From Lunatimonas salinarum (GTDB taxonomy: Bacteria; Bacteroidota; Bacteroidia; Cytophagales; Cyclobacteriaceae): a stretch of 64,000 bases of DNA. Shown in pieces: positions 16,501 through 25,362 of this stretch. How positions within the stretch are numbered: the first letter of the stretch is position 1; every line of letters begins with the position of its first letter. The stretch lies in NCBI RefSeq assembly GCF_017811155.1, contig NZ_JACVCV010000020.1:1-64000 (forward strand), given 5' to 3'. The translations under genes and the position numbers were made by a program. The notes below the pieces were generated by a model. The model ran no database searches. It saw only the letters and a list, made by a program, of their open reading frames with translations, and was not told the origin of the DNA.

Positions 16501-18070
16501 TACTAACCTGCGCAAAAAGCTGCTTAAAGTAATTGGAGATATGCTGACTTTGCTTGGACAGCACTGCCAACGGCGTATCTGCACCCATGGAGCCTACGGC
16601 CTCATAGCCTGTATCTCCCATGGGAGCCAAAACGACCTTGAGGTCTTCAGAAGTATAGCCAAAGATGGTCTGCCGCTTTTTGATATGCTCGGTGGTATAG
16701 GGGAAGTGCAGCTCCTTTGGGGCCGGAATCAGGCGCAGCTTTAAGCGCTGCTTTCGGATCCATCCTTCATAGGGCTTGTTTTCACATACTTCCTTCTTCA
16801 CCTCTTCGTCAAAGGAAACCTTTCCTTTCTCCGTATCTGCCAACAGCATTCTTCCCGGACTCACCCTGCCCTTTTCTGTAATAGTAGATTCCCGTATAGG
16901 CAGTGCACCAGCTTCGGAGGATAGGATGAGCCGATCGTCGGAGGTAATGAAATACCTCAATGGACGCAGCCCGTTACGATCTAAAGTAGCACCCAAGGAT
17001 TTCCCGTCAGTAAACAACAGGGCTGCGGGACCATCCCAAGGCTCCATGAGTGAGGCATGGAACTTGTAGAATGCCTTGCGGCTTCGATCCATCGTCTTGT
17101 TATCCTGCCAAGCTTCCGGCACCAACATCATCATTACGTGTGGGAGACTTCTGCCACTCAAAGCTAGCAACTCCACCATAGCGTCAAGGTTGGCAGAGTC
17201 GGAGTTTTTGGCGTTGGTAATAGGCATTAGCATCTGCAACTCGTCATCGGTAAAATGTACCGACTTCATCAGCGTCTCCTTGGACCGCATCTTGTTGAGG
17301 TTGCCTCGGATGGTATTGATCTCTCCATTGTGGGAGAGGTACCGGAACGGCTGTGCCAACCGCCAATTGGGAAAGGTATTGGTAGAAAAACGGGAGTGAA
17401 CTACGGCAAGTGCTGAGGTAAGCTTGTTGTTCTGCAAGTCCTTGTAAAAGGGTAGCACTTGATCGGTACGCAATTGCCCTTTATATATGAGGGTCCTGCT
17501 GCTGAAACTCGCAATATAAAAAGCGTCGTTTACTCCGGGAATGCCCAGGTTAATCTCTCTGGTGGCGTAATTGCGCAACACATAGAGCTTCCGCTCCAAG
17601 TCAAGATCCACCAAACCATCCTTGTGGCGGACAAAGACCTGCTCGATGATCGGCATCACCTCCAAGGCTCCCGATCCCGGCACGGTTTCATCCGTAGGCA
17701 CTTCCCTATATCCAATCAGTTCAAAGTTGAGGTCTTGTATTAGTTTATTGAAATGCTCTTTTGATTTTTTATACAACTGCCTGTTTCGGGGAAAAAAAAC
17801 CATCCCAACGCCGTAACTACCTTCCTCAGGCAGGGCAAATCCCAGCCGAAAGGTCACTTCCTTCAAAAAGGAATGAGGCAATTGAATAAGTATACCGGCA
17901 CCGTCGCCGGTTTTAGGATCGCTTCCTCTTCCTCCCCTATGCTCCATATTACTCAGCATAAGTAGCGCATCGCTTATCGTTTCATGGCTTTTTACGCCTT
18001 TCACGTTAACAACGCCACCTATACCACAAGAGTCGTGTTCAAAATGCGAACGATATAATCCTTGAATCAT
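13580..18070 (-). CDS. gltB: Glutamate synthase, large subunit
   Basis: 1496 residues, full length. The class II amidotransferase domain begins with a short propeptide and the nucleophile Cys15 (HDSCGIGGV). The central and FMN-binding domains follow, with the 3Fe-4S cysteines in CIMMRKCHLNTCPVG, then the C-terminal beta-helix GXGXG domain (GGFLAKG to MSGGLAYIF). The enzyme releases ammonia from glutamine and channels it to 2-oxoglutarate. It is the first gene of gltBD, with a ~370-bp AT-rich leader upstream that must hold the promoter. No exact TAnnTTTG match was found there. Confidence 0.97.
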   Translation of the reverse strand: MIQGLYRSHFEHDSCGIGGVVNVKGVKSHETISDALLMLSNMEHRGGRGSDPKTGDGAGILIQLPHSFLKEVTFRLGFALPEEGSYGVGMVFFPRNRQLYKKSKEHFNKLIQDLNFELIGYREVPTDETVPGSGALEVMPIIEQVFVRHKDGLVDLDLERKLYVLRNYATREINLGIPGVNDAFYIASFSSRTLIYKGQLRTDQVLPFYKDLQNNKLTSALAVVHSRFSTNTFPNWRLAQPFRYLSHNGEINTIRGNLNKMRSKETLMKSVHFTDDELQMLMPITNAKNSDSANLDAMVELLALSGRSLPHVMMMLVPEAWQDNKTMDRSRKAFYKFHASLMEPWDGPAALLFTDGKSLGATLDRNGLRPLRYFITSDDRLILSSEAGALPIRESTITEKGRVSPGRMLLADTEKGKVSFDEEVKKEVCENKPYEGWIRKQRLKLRLIPAPKELHFPYTTEHIKKRQTIFGYTSEDLKVVLAPMGDTGYEAVGSMGADTPLAVLSKQSQHISNYFKQLFAQVSNPPIDPIRERLVMSLFTRIGESHNILDESPKHTKQIHISQPVLLNEDLEKLRNLEEKGYHAHTLQAHFVADGQPGRLLEALDKICNEAEEAIKNGKNILIISDRECCTDTAPIPSLLAVGAVHHHLVNQKIRTKAGIVAEAGDIRETHHFATVIGYGASAINPYLALESLVAMNEEELLSKKLPQKKLFENYKTAIGKGLLKVLSKMGISTLQSYQSAQIFEAIGLGPEVIQRCFKGTVSRISGISFDELAEEVLLRHRAAYKTDSPLLETGGVYQWKRRGEKHLFNPETIHLLQKSTRNNDYQLYKKFAEKINNQTRDALTLRGLFEFKKRISVPLDEVEPAEKIMKRFATGAMSFGSISHEAHSTLAIAMNRIGAKSNSGEGGEDEIRFEVKENGDWERSAIKQVASGRFGVTSNYLTNAAELQIKMAQGAKPGEGGQLPGHKVDDWIGRVRHSTPGVGLISPPPHHDIYSIEDLAQLIYDLKNANRKARINVKLVSQAGVGTVAAGVAKAQSDVILISGADGGTGASPLSSIRHAGLPWELGLSEAHQTLVKNNLRSRVVLQTDGQLRTGRDIAIATLLGAEEWGISTGALVVEGCIMMRKCHLNTCPVGIATQNPELRKLFTGRPEDVVNFFRFLAEDLREIMSSLGFRTIDEMVGQSDVLKATGYLNHWKWDKLDLSPIFHKVEVPDHVGIYKQIDQDFKLKRVLDRKLIKEALPALEQANPVTGKFEIKNVDRTVGAMLSNEVSKIFGSVGLPEDTIKYKFMGSAGQTFGGFLAKGISFELEGEANDYFGKGLSGGKLIIYPSRNAQFVAEENIIIGNVAFYGATSGQAYIRGKAGERFCVRNSGVEAVVEGIGDHGCEYMTGGMALILGEIGRNFAAGMSGGLAYIFKENMGNINQEMVDLDPLNEDDFATIKRALKDHLQFTASVVADQLLENWDEAKDRFIKVIPRDYKEVLRKRALEQSKTLV

Positions 18071-18439
18071 TATATTTTTAATTTTATAAACAGGTCCTCA
18101 ATCAACTTGTATAATTTACAATAAATTTTTCTTTTTTTAAAATCTAGGCATTAAAGGTAACACAAAAATGAAAGAATAACCGATATCTGGCGAAAAAATT
18201 ATCATAATCGGAATTACTGTTTCGGTCAAATACGAAACCTATTTTTGGGTTTTTAGCGAAAAAAATAAAAAATACAATTGTTTTTTTAACCCAATTTCAG
18301 CAAAAATGTTTGAATCACCATGGGAATATCCACCGTATTACCGAACTTTAAATATAAGAAAAAATTTCTGAAAAAATATTTTTTGCGGTCACCCATCAAC
18401 GGAACCCCCCCATGATTTCCATTTTTGCAACCGACTGAT
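18071..18439. other. AT-rich gltB upstream region
   Basis: There is no gene. The stretch is AT-rich with A/T runs and would carry the gltB promoter on the minus strand and the 3' end of the gldE transcript. I saw no clear terminator hairpin or riboswitch-like fold. Confidence 0.5.
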
Positions 18440-19813
18440 TTAGGAGGTATTGACGTTCGTTTCTCCTTCGGGATCGATCGTCACCTTTACCTTCTTGATT
18501 TTGCGGGTATCCACTGCCAGAACCAAAAACTCAAAATTCGCATACCTGATTTTTGTTCCGTTCTTTGGAAAGTTGGAGTTTAACTCAAGCAGCAATCCGC
18601 CCAAGGACTCGCTATCACCCTTCACGTCATCAAAAAGCTGCATGTCCAAATCCAGTTTCTTACAAAAATCATTGAGCGACACCTTTCCCTCAAACACATA
18701 GGTGTAATCATCCAGCTTTTTGTAGTTGATGTCTTCGATATCATCAAACTCATCATTGATTTCCCCGATGATCTCCTCTATCAAATCCTCCAGGGTAACC
18801 AATCCGGACGTGCCTCCGTACTCATCCACCACGATCGCCATATGGACGCGCTTATCCTTAAAATCCTTCAGCAGCGAGTCCACCTTTTTGTATTCCGGCA
18901 CAAACAGCCCCTTTCGAATCAACTTCTGCCATTCAAAATGTTCATCTTCTTCGATATGCCCCAGGACATCTTTGATATAAAGGATTCCCTTGATGTGGTC
19001 GATGGTTTCCTCGTAAACTGGGATGCGGGAATAGCCACTCTTGTTGATTCTATCCATCAGCTCGTGAAAATCCATCTCCAGATCTACTGCCGTAATATCC
19101 ATTCTAGACCGCATCACCTGCCGAACAGAAAGTGTCCCAAAGTTGAAAATACCTTTCAGAATATCCTTTTCGCCCACGCTGGAATCATCAGCGGTAATTT
19201 CCAGCGCTTGGTGGAGTTCGTTTACTGACAGTGCATATCCTTTCACTTCTATCCGCTTTTCGATCACATTGCTAATGGACATAAGCAATTTGGAAAAGGG
19301 ATACAAAAGGGTAGAAAAAAACCGGATATAAGGGACCATGGACTTGGAAAAAGACATCCTGGCATTGTTTGCATAGACCTTTGGCACGATCTCACCAACA
19401 AAAACGATCAAAAACGTAACACCTACGGTTTGAAAAATAATGATGAGAAGGCCTTTTGCATCTGCCCCAAAAAGGGACCAGGAAACAAAGGTAGTAAGGG
19501 TAACGATGCTGATATTAATCAGGTTATTAAGAATCAGAATGGTACTTAGTAGCAACTGCGGTTCCTGAACCATCTTGAGTACTTGCCGGGAAGCAGGGGT
19601 ATTCTCCTCTTCAAGGTCACTCAAATTTTTATGATCTAATGAAAAAAATGCGACTTCTGAGCCGGAAACCAGCGCTGAACCAATCAGCAGCAATACAAAT
19701 AACACCAAATTACCAAGCAAATAGCCGGTAGACACTGCCTGAAATTCCACTAGGGATAACAAACTCGGGTAGGGGTCGTCCATCAACGATTTTTTTTCTA
19801 CAAAATTAGACAA
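18440..19813 (-). CDS. gldE: Gliding motility-associated protein GldE, CorC/HlyC family
   Basis: 457 residues. An N-terminal DUF21/CNNM membrane domain with about four helices (LGNLVLFVLLLIGSALV; LLIIIFQTVGVTFLIVFVGE) is followed by a CBS pair (~205-330, including VRQVMRSRMDI and VDEYGGTSGLVTLEDLIEEI) and a C-terminal CorC/HlyC transporter-associated domain. The family includes magnesium/cobalt efflux proteins. In Bacteroidota the copy beside ssb and mutY is GldE, which helps GldD stabilise the gliding and type IX secretion apparatus. gldD is not in the adjacent sequence here. Co-orientation with ssb and mutY supports the name. Confidence 0.82.
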   Translation of the reverse strand: MSNFVEKKSLMDDPYPSLLSLVEFQAVSTGYLLGNLVLFVLLLIGSALVSGSEVAFFSLDHKNLSDLEEENTPASRQVLKMVQEPQLLLSTILILNNLINISIVTLTTFVSWSLFGADAKGLLIIIFQTVGVTFLIVFVGEIVPKVYANNARMSFSKSMVPYIRFFSTLLYPFSKLLMSISNVIEKRIEVKGYALSVNELHQALEITADDSSVGEKDILKGIFNFGTLSVRQVMRSRMDITAVDLEMDFHELMDRINKSGYSRIPVYEETIDHIKGILYIKDVLGHIEEDEHFEWQKLIRKGLFVPEYKKVDSLLKDFKDKRVHMAIVVDEYGGTSGLVTLEDLIEEIIGEINDEFDDIEDINYKKLDDYTYVFEGKVSLNDFCKKLDLDMQLFDDVKGDSESLGGLLLELNSNFPKNGTKIRYANFEFLVLAVDTRKIKKVKVTIDPEGETNVNTS

Positions 19814-19827
19814 TAATAATTGAAAAT

Positions 19828-19879
19828 CGAGGCAGGGAAAAAGCGGAGAAAGCCTTCCAAACCGGTTTTTCCTGCCTCG
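19828..19879. repeat. Hairpin between ssb and gldE
   Basis: CGAGGCAGGGAAAAA (19828-19842) pairs with TTTTTCCTGCCTCG (19866-19879). On the minus strand only a weak T-rich tail follows, so it may be an attenuating or processing hairpin rather than a full terminator. Confidence 0.45.
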
Positions 19880-19919
19880 TCATAAATGAATTCCCAATAA
19901 ATCCTCAAACACCTACAAA

Positions 19920-20366
19920 TCAAAATGGCAAATCGTCCATTTCTTCATCCATACCGGTGTCAGGTGCGGCGGGAACCGGCTTTCTCTCCATTGCCATAGC
20001 AGGAGTGCCTCCTGCTTCACTATCGCCACCGGCGGCCCTTGACCCGAGCATGGTAAAGCTGAGCACACGAATCTTAACCCTCTTTCGGTTATTTCCCTGC
20101 TCATCCTGCCAGGTATCTGTCTTAATTTTTCCCTCTACATAAATCTGACTTCCTTTACGCAGGTACTGCTCGGCTATTTTAGCCTGCCCGTCCCACAGCT
20201 CCAAGTCGTGCCATTCGGTGTTTTCCACGCGATTTCCGCTACGATCCTTGTAGACCTCTGTGGTGGCCAATGTGAGATTTGCCACCACGCTACCGCTTTC
20301 CAAATGCCTCACCTCGGGATCCTTGCCCAGGTTGCCTACTAAAATTACTTTGTTTACTCCAGCCAT
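19920..20366 (-). CDS. ssb: Single-stranded DNA-binding protein
   Basis: 148 residues. The OB fold covers 1-~110 (AGVNKVILVGNLGKDPEVR; WHDLELWDGQAKIAEQYLRKGS) with a disordered linker and the acidic tip MDDLPF that docks repair and replication partners. It coats single-stranded DNA during replication and recombination. It lies 52 bp after mutY on the same strand, and gldE follows, an arrangement usual in this phylum. Confidence 0.96.
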   Translation of the reverse strand: MAGVNKVILVGNLGKDPEVRHLESGSVVANLTLATTEVYKDRSGNRVENTEWHDLELWDGQAKIAEQYLRKGSQIYVEGKIKTDTWQDEQGNNRKRVKIRVLSFTMLGSRAAGGDSEAGGTPAMAMERKPVPAAPDTGMDEEMDDLPF

Positions 20367-20418
20367 TTTTTCGTTGGTTTAACGGTTGATGAAAAGTTTA
20401 CCGTTTAAATTTATTAAA

Positions 20419-21492
20419 TTATTTCTGTTCCGTCAAATACCTTACGATGAGTTTTGGTTTCCCCATTTCTTCCAATTTACCGGAAGCCACTACTTGGTAG
20501 GCACGCCGCTCCGCCCAGCGGATCAGATCGGCTTCCCGATCCTCCGAAACCTTCACCTGCACAAAATCCGCCATCAACTTCTGATGGCTCAACACATGCT
20601 TGAAAGAAGGTAAATCCTCAAGGCTTACTGTTGGATTAAGAGCGCTAAGTTCCATCAGCATCAAGCTTCGGTCTGGGTCTGGACGCTGGTCCGATTCCGA
20701 CTCCTCAAGGGGGAAATCAACGAGCCCTTTCCAAATATCGTTCCCGGTCCGGTGGTTTACCACGGTTTTATCTCCACAGGTGATATGGAAATAGTGCAGA
20801 AACCTGCTTTTCACTTTGGTGCGCCCCAGCTTCACCGGCAATTCCTTCATTTCTCCGTAGCGGAACGCATGGCAGGCGCTGGCCAAGGGGCAGGCCGGAC
20901 AGTCAGGTTGATGTGGGGTACACTGCAGCGCACCAAACTCCATGATCGCCTGGTTGTACTGATCCGGAACCTCCCGGGGAATGAGCTCATTAGCGAGGCG
21001 TTCAAATTCGCGCTTGCCCGCGCCGCTGCGGATATCGGTGGCAATGCCAAAATACCTCGCCAAAACCCGGTAGACATTCCCGTCGACAACCGCTACCGGT
21101 TCCTGAAAGGCGAAAGAAGCGATGGCCGCAGCCGTATAGGGACCCACCCCCTTTAGCTTAAGAAGCTCTTGGTAAGTTTGGGGAAATTCACCACGCCGCT
21201 CCCGGACGATCTCCTTGGCGCATGCATGCAAGTTGCGGGCCCTGCTATAGTAACCAAGCCCCTGCCAACAGCGGAGCACCTCCTCTTCCGGGGCGGCAGC
21301 CAAGTCCTGGACTGTGGGAAATCGCTCCACGAAAACTTCAAAATAAGGCAAACCCTGTGCTACACGGGTCTGCTGCAGAATGATTTCAGACAACCAAATG
21401 AAATACGGTTCTTTGGTTTTTCTCCAAGGCAGGTCCCGCCGGTGAGCCGGATACCACTTCAACAGTTGATTTGTAAAGAGACTGATATTCAA
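20419..21492 (-). CDS. mutY: A/G-specific adenine DNA glycosylase
   Basis: 357 residues. The HhH-GPD glycosylase domain holds the catalytic Glu in EIILQQTRV, the hairpin LKGVGPYTAAAIASF and the Asp of VVDGNVYRV. Iron-sulfur cysteines are in CTPHQPDCPACPLASAC, and a NUDIX-like C-terminal domain recognises 8-oxoguanine. The enzyme removes adenine mispaired with 8-oxoG. It begins the mutY-ssb-gldE run and is divergent from the HU gene. Confidence 0.96.
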   Translation of the reverse strand: MNISLFTNQLLKWYPAHRRDLPWRKTKEPYFIWLSEIILQQTRVAQGLPYFEVFVERFPTVQDLAAAPEEEVLRCWQGLGYYSRARNLHACAKEIVRERRGEFPQTYQELLKLKGVGPYTAAAIASFAFQEPVAVVDGNVYRVLARYFGIATDIRSGAGKREFERLANELIPREVPDQYNQAIMEFGALQCTPHQPDCPACPLASACHAFRYGEMKELPVKLGRTKVKSRFLHYFHITCGDKTVVNHRTGNDIWKGLVDFPLEESESDQRPDPDRSLMLMELSALNPTVSLEDLPSFKHVLSHQKLMADFVQVKVSEDREADLIRWAERRAYQVVASGKLEEMGKPKLIVRYLTEQK

Positions 21493-21577
21493 AATTTTCG
21501 GTTTTTGGTGAATGCCGCAATAAAGGACAAAACAAACTAATTTTAGGCAATATATTTTTTAATTGATTTGGAAGGTG

Positions 21578-21585
21578 TAAATTTG
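21578..21585 (+). promoter_or_regulatory. -7 promoter element of the HU gene
   Basis: TAAATTTG is an exact match to the Bacteroidota TAnnTTTG box, 68 bp upstream of the HU start. A TTG occurs upstream but at shorter than usual spacing, so only the -7 box is firm. Confidence 0.5.
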
Positions 21586-21653
21586 CACTCCCAAAATTAG
21601 TTGGTTAATAGGCAATTATGCCTGGTTTAAAGCAAACATAAATTTTAAAGACA

Positions 21654-21962
21654 GTGACTAAAGCAGAGGTAATCACAAAGATTTCGGAGAAAACCGGTAT
21701 TCAGAAGGACGACGTAACTCAAACCGTTGAGGCATTCTTCAAAGTAGTAAAGGACTCCATGGCAGAGGGAGAGAACATTTATGTCAGAGGATTTGGCAGC
21801 TTTATCAATAAGAAGAGAGCCAAGAAAATCGCAAGGAATATCTCCAAAAACACTGCTATTGTTATTGATGAACATTATGTTCCTGCCTTTAAACCTTCCA
21901 AGACGTTTATTGACAAGATCAAAAACAGCAAGAAGGTAAAAGAACTGGCTCCACAGGACTAA
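21654..21962 (+). CDS. HU-family DNA-binding protein
   Basis: 102 residues from a GTG start (GTGACTAAA). The HU/IHF fold is clear, with MTKAEVITKISEKTGI, the core RGFGSFINKKRAKKIARN and the basic arm through FKPSKTF. The C-terminus is slightly extended (KKVKELAPQD). It bends and packages DNA and helps initiation and recombination. It is divergent from mutY and precedes a TPR-protein gene by 26 bp. Confidence 0.93.
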   Translation: MTKAEVITKISEKTGIQKDDVTQTVEAFFKVVKDSMAEGENIYVRGFGSFINKKRAKKIARNISKNTAIVIDEHYVPAFKPSKTFIDKIKNSKKVKELAPQD

Positions 21963-21988
21963 GTGGGGTATAACTTCCAATTGATCCC

Positions 21989-22807
21989 ATGAAAAAATCC
22001 CAGATCATTTTCCTTCTGTTTGGCATCGTGCTAATCGTCGTGTTGTACTCCCTTCCCATGGTAGTGGTGGACAACCAAAACGAGGGCGTGGTAGACGAGG
22101 AAGCTGATCTGGTAGATTCATTTAGTTTCGACAACCAACACAGTTCCTCCTTGACGCCCGAAGCCCAATCGCTCATTGAAAAGCTGAAAGGGGAAATGGA
22201 AATAGCGGAAGATACCGAAAAATTTGCTATATTCGCCGATTCGACGGCGGCGATCTATGCTGAACGTGGTAAGTTGGATAGTGCGGCCTACTTTTACGGT
22301 TTAGCAGCGGACAACGCCCCTACCGTAGAAAAGATTGAAAAAGCGGGAAATGCCTATTACGAGGCGTTCACCTTTGCGATGGATGAAGCGAAGACGACTG
22401 CAATGGCCGGCAAAACGCGGATGTACCTCAACAAGGTATTGGAAACCAATCCGGAAAGGCTGGATCTAAAAACAAAGGTAGCGATGACCTACGTGTCCAC
22501 CTCCAATCCCATGCAGGGAATCACCATGCTACGGGACATTCTGGAGCAGGATCCGACAAACGAGTCAGCACTATACAACATGGGCATCTTGTCCATGCAG
22601 TCGGGACAGTACAAGCGTGCGGCGGAGCGGTTTGAAGAGTTGGTAAAGCACCATCCAGGCAATGTGCAGGGTCAGTTTTACTTAGGGGTAAGTTATTTTG
22701 AATCCGACCAAAAAAACAAAGCCCGCAAGCAGCTGGAGTCGATGAAAGAACTGACGGATGACGAGCAAATTTTGGCGGCCGTCAGTAACTACCTGGAACG
22801 AATGTAA
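21989..22807 (+). CDS. Membrane-anchored tetratricopeptide-repeat protein
   Basis: 272 residues. A single N-terminal membrane helix (IIFLLFGIVLIVVLYSLPMVVV, ~5-26) is followed by an acidic linker and TPR motifs from ~70 onward (ALYNMGILSMQSGQYKRAAERFEELVKHHPGN is one, near 200-232). TPRs bind partner proteins. The short anchor puts the repeats outside the inner membrane. It follows the HU gene closely and may be co-transcribed. Conserved beside HU in related genomes; specific function unknown. Confidence 0.8.
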   Translation: MKKSQIIFLLFGIVLIVVLYSLPMVVVDNQNEGVVDEEADLVDSFSFDNQHSSSLTPEAQSLIEKLKGEMEIAEDTEKFAIFADSTAAIYAERGKLDSAAYFYGLAADNAPTVEKIEKAGNAYYEAFTFAMDEAKTTAMAGKTRMYLNKVLETNPERLDLKTKVAMTYVSTSNPMQGITMLRDILEQDPTNESALYNMGILSMQSGQYKRAAERFEELVKHHPGNVQGQFYLGVSYFESDQKNKARKQLESMKELTDDEQILAAVSNYLERM

Positions 22808-22841
22808 TTTTAAGTATTATTAACCCATAAATAGTTAGATT

Positions 22842-22931
22842 ATGCCTTGTGGTAAGAAAAGAAAAAGACATAAGATCGCTACCCATAAGCGAAAGAAGAG
22901 ACTGAGGAAAAACAGACACAAGAAGAAGTGA
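22842..22931 (+). CDS. AURKAIP1/COX24-domain (mS38-like) mini ribosomal protein
   Basis: A 29-residue, lysine/arginine-rich peptide beginning MPCGKKRKRHKIATHKRKKR and ending RHKKK. It matches the short bacterial relatives of mitochondrial ribosomal protein mS38 found in Bacteroidota, which sit in the small subunit near the decoding region. An upstream A-rich leader and an RNase G gene 67 bp downstream on the same strand fit a ribosome or RNA-processing context. The size is normal for the family and it is easily missed by gene callers. Confidence 0.8.
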   Translation: MPCGKKRKRHKIATHKRKKRLRKNRHKKK

Positions 22932-22998
22932 TAGGCTTCTTCTTTTTTGAATTTTACAAAAACAAGTTCTTTAACATTTTAAACAAAGGAGACACGAT

Positions 22999-24579
22999 TT
23001 GAGCACGGAATTAGTAATTGATTCTTCTCAAAACGGTAGTCGAATAGCCCTTTTAAGAAACAAAAGCTTGGTAGAACTCCACGTTGAAGCGGAGGACAGC
23101 AAGTTTAAGGTTGGGGACATTTATTTAGGATCGGTCAAGAAGATCGTCAATGGGCTGAATGCCGCCTTTATTGACGTAGGCTATGAGAAGGATGCCTTCC
23201 TGCACTATCAGGATTTAGGCCCAAACATCAACAGCCTCAGCAAGCTTATCAAACAGATCAAAAATAACGGTTACTCCGGTCAGAACCTAAAGGGCTTTGA
23301 GAAAGCACCTGAGATCGATAAACTGGGGAAGATATCCCAGGTATTGGCCAAAAACAACCAAGTCTTGGTCCAGGTGGTGAAAGAGCCTATTTCTACAAAA
23401 GGCCCCCGACTATCCTGTGAGCTCTCCTTAGCCGGAAGATTTCTGGTATTGGTTCCCTTTACAGATTCTGTCAGTGTTTCGAAAAAAATCCGAAGCGCGG
23501 ACGAACGTAAACGGCTTTCCCGTCTCATTACCTCCATCAAGCCCGCCAACTTCGGAGTAATCATCCGAACGGTGGCTGAAGGGCAATCTGTAACCGAACT
23601 CGACAAAGATCTGAGAAATTTGGTACAGACGTGGGAAGAAGGGATGAAAAAGCTCACCAAGGCCAAGACCAGAGACAAGGTAATAGGAGAAATGGGCATG
23701 GCATCCTCCATCATCAGGGACCTGCTCAACGAATCATTTGATGCAATCACAGTAGAAGAGGAAGAGGTATACGAGCAAATCAAGGCCTATATCCGATCCA
23801 TTGCCCCAGAGAAAGAAAAAATTGTTCGGCTTTACAACGGAAAAGCCAAGCTCTTTGAAAGTTTTGGTATTGAAAAACAGATTAAAAGCCTCTTTGGACA
23901 GGCTGTCAGTCTTCCGCAAGGCGGGTATCTCATCATCGAGCATACCGAAGCCCTGCACGTGGTAGATGTAAACAGCGGTAACAAGTCCAATCAGGAAAGT
24001 GATCAGGAAAACACCGCATTGAAAACCAATTTGGTGGCTGCGAAGGAAATCGCCAGGCAACTCCGCCTCAGAGATATGGGCGGAATCATCGTCATCGATT
24101 TTATTGATATGAAGAAAGCCGAAAACAAGCGCGCAATCTTCGACGCCATGAAAGAGGAAATGAAAAGTGACCGGTCTAAAAATACCGTATTGCCATTAAC
24201 AAAGTTTGGTCTTATGCAGATCACACGGCAGCGCGTAAGACCGGAAATGAATATCATCACCAAAGAAACCTGTCCATCTTGTAACGGGACAGGCAAAATA
24301 CAAGCTTCCATTTTAGTTGCGGATAAACTGGAAAAAGACCTGGATCACATCGCAGTTAACCAAAACACGTCAAAAATAAAAATCGGCCTGCATCCATACT
24401 TGCATGCCTACTTTACCCAAGGAATCATCTCCAAGCGGGTAAAATGGTTTTTTAAATATTTCAAATGGGTTCAATTGATCAAAGACTCTTCCCTACCGGT
24501 GACGGAGTACCATTTCCTGAGCGATTCGGGAGATACCATTGAAGTCTTAGTAACGAACGAAAATAGCGAGTCTGAATAG
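22999..24579 (+). CDS. rng: Ribonuclease G / E family endoribonuclease
   Basis: 526 residues from a TTG start, chosen because AAAGGAG lies 7 bp upstream and STELVIDS is the family N-terminus. The S1 RNA-binding domain (~36-125, VGDIYLGSVKKIVNGLNAAF) is followed by the RNase H-like catalytic core with metal-binding aspartates in VVDVNSG and VIDFIDM. The zinc-link cysteines are in CPSCNGTG. It processes 16S rRNA and other RNAs. It lacks the long RNase E C-terminal scaffold, hence RNase G type. A strong terminator overlaps its stop codon. Confidence 0.94.
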   Translation: MSTELVIDSSQNGSRIALLRNKSLVELHVEAEDSKFKVGDIYLGSVKKIVNGLNAAFIDVGYEKDAFLHYQDLGPNINSLSKLIKQIKNNGYSGQNLKGFEKAPEIDKLGKISQVLAKNNQVLVQVVKEPISTKGPRLSCELSLAGRFLVLVPFTDSVSVSKKIRSADERKRLSRLITSIKPANFGVIIRTVAEGQSVTELDKDLRNLVQTWEEGMKKLTKAKTRDKVIGEMGMASSIIRDLLNESFDAITVEEEEVYEQIKAYIRSIAPEKEKIVRLYNGKAKLFESFGIEKQIKSLFGQAVSLPQGGYLIIEHTEALHVVDVNSGNKSNQESDQENTALKTNLVAAKEIARQLRLRDMGGIIVIDFIDMKKAENKRAIFDAMKEEMKSDRSKNTVLPLTKFGLMQITRQRVRPEMNIITKETCPSCNGTGKIQASILVADKLEKDLDHIAVNQNTSKIKIGLHPYLHAYFTQGIISKRVKWFFKYFKWVQLIKDSSLPVTEYHFLSDSGDTIEVLVTNENSESE

Positions 24580-24596
24580 ACTCGCTATTTTTTTTG
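24562..24596 (+). terminator. Terminator of rng
   Basis: A perfect 12-bp stem AATAGCGAGTCT / AGACTCGCTATT with loop GAAT is followed by a run of Ts. The stem includes the last rng codons and stop codon. The facing A-rich side is too weak to serve the opposite gene well. Confidence 0.9.
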
Positions 24597-24609
24597 AGCA
24601 CCCGGCAGC

Positions 24610-25305
24610 CTAAGGCACCTCAAAGCGAAACGTGACCCGCACCGCGTCGGAGATGGTTTGCTCATCCGCTTGAAGCGTAGGCCCTACCCGGTCATCGGAA
24701 GCCTTCATCATCATAGCCTCGGCCCTGTACATGACGGGCGGAAAAGTAGTGCTTGAGGTATAGTCCACCTGATGCACCTGATATTCGGAGATACCCATCG
24801 CCTCTGCGATCACCTGTGCCTGCCGCTTGGCATCTTCTAGCGCCCATGTCAACAGCTGCGTTTCGTAACCTTTTCGCTTGCCTTCCGAAATGCGAAATTG
24901 GAGCTGAAAGCTCAGATCCACGGCCTGCTGCACAGCTTCCATCGCCTTGACCAAGCCCTCTGAGGTGTCTCCAACTACCACACGTATCAACTGAGAGGCC
25001 ACGTACCCGCTATCCTTGGCCGTGCCTTTCGTGTAGATACGGTTTACGTTTACGTAGTAGTTTTCTGCCGAAAAATCATAGTCTTTCACACCCGATTTTT
25101 TCAGTGCTTCACTTACTTCCTTCGCCTTTTTGTTTAACGCATTGGTCACCTCGGAAGTCGTCATGGCCGTCTCAGAGAGTGTCAACAGCAGCACCGCCTC
25201 ATCGGGCAATACCTTCATTTCACTCTTTCCCTCTACCAAAATCTGCTGGGAGTAACCCAAGCAGGTGCCCGCAGTAAGCAGGATCGTCAATAGGAATGTC
25301 TTCAT
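24610..25305 (-). CDS. SIMPL-domain (DUF541) periplasmic protein
   Basis: 231 residues. A signal peptide (MKTFLLTILLTAGTCLGYSQ) precedes a SIMPL/DUF541 domain over almost the entire length (GKSEMKVLPDEAVLLLTLSE near 27; YVASQLIRVVV). Family members (BP26/OMP28, YggE) form periplasmic rings and have been linked to oxidative stress protection. Convergent with rng and transcribed on the same strand as truA. Role in this organism unknown. Confidence 0.85.
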   Translation of the reverse strand: MKTFLLTILLTAGTCLGYSQQILVEGKSEMKVLPDEAVLLLTLSETAMTTSEVTNALNKKAKEVSEALKKSGVKDYDFSAENYYVNVNRIYTKGTAKDSGYVASQLIRVVVGDTSEGLVKAMEAVQQAVDLSFQLQFRISEGKRKGYETQLLTWALEDAKRQAQVIAEAMGISEYQVHQVDYTSSTTFPPVMYRAEAMMMKASDDRVGPTLQADEQTISDAVRVTFRFEVP

Positions 25306-25362
25306 TTTTTCTCTTAGTTAACAACAGCGATAAGATACGCAAAACCCAGGCCAAAGAGCGGG

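Noticed and set aside
15947-16744. Long plus-strand frame (265 codons) inside gltB
   Set aside because: It is the antisense shadow of a clear gltB reading frame with conserved motifs.
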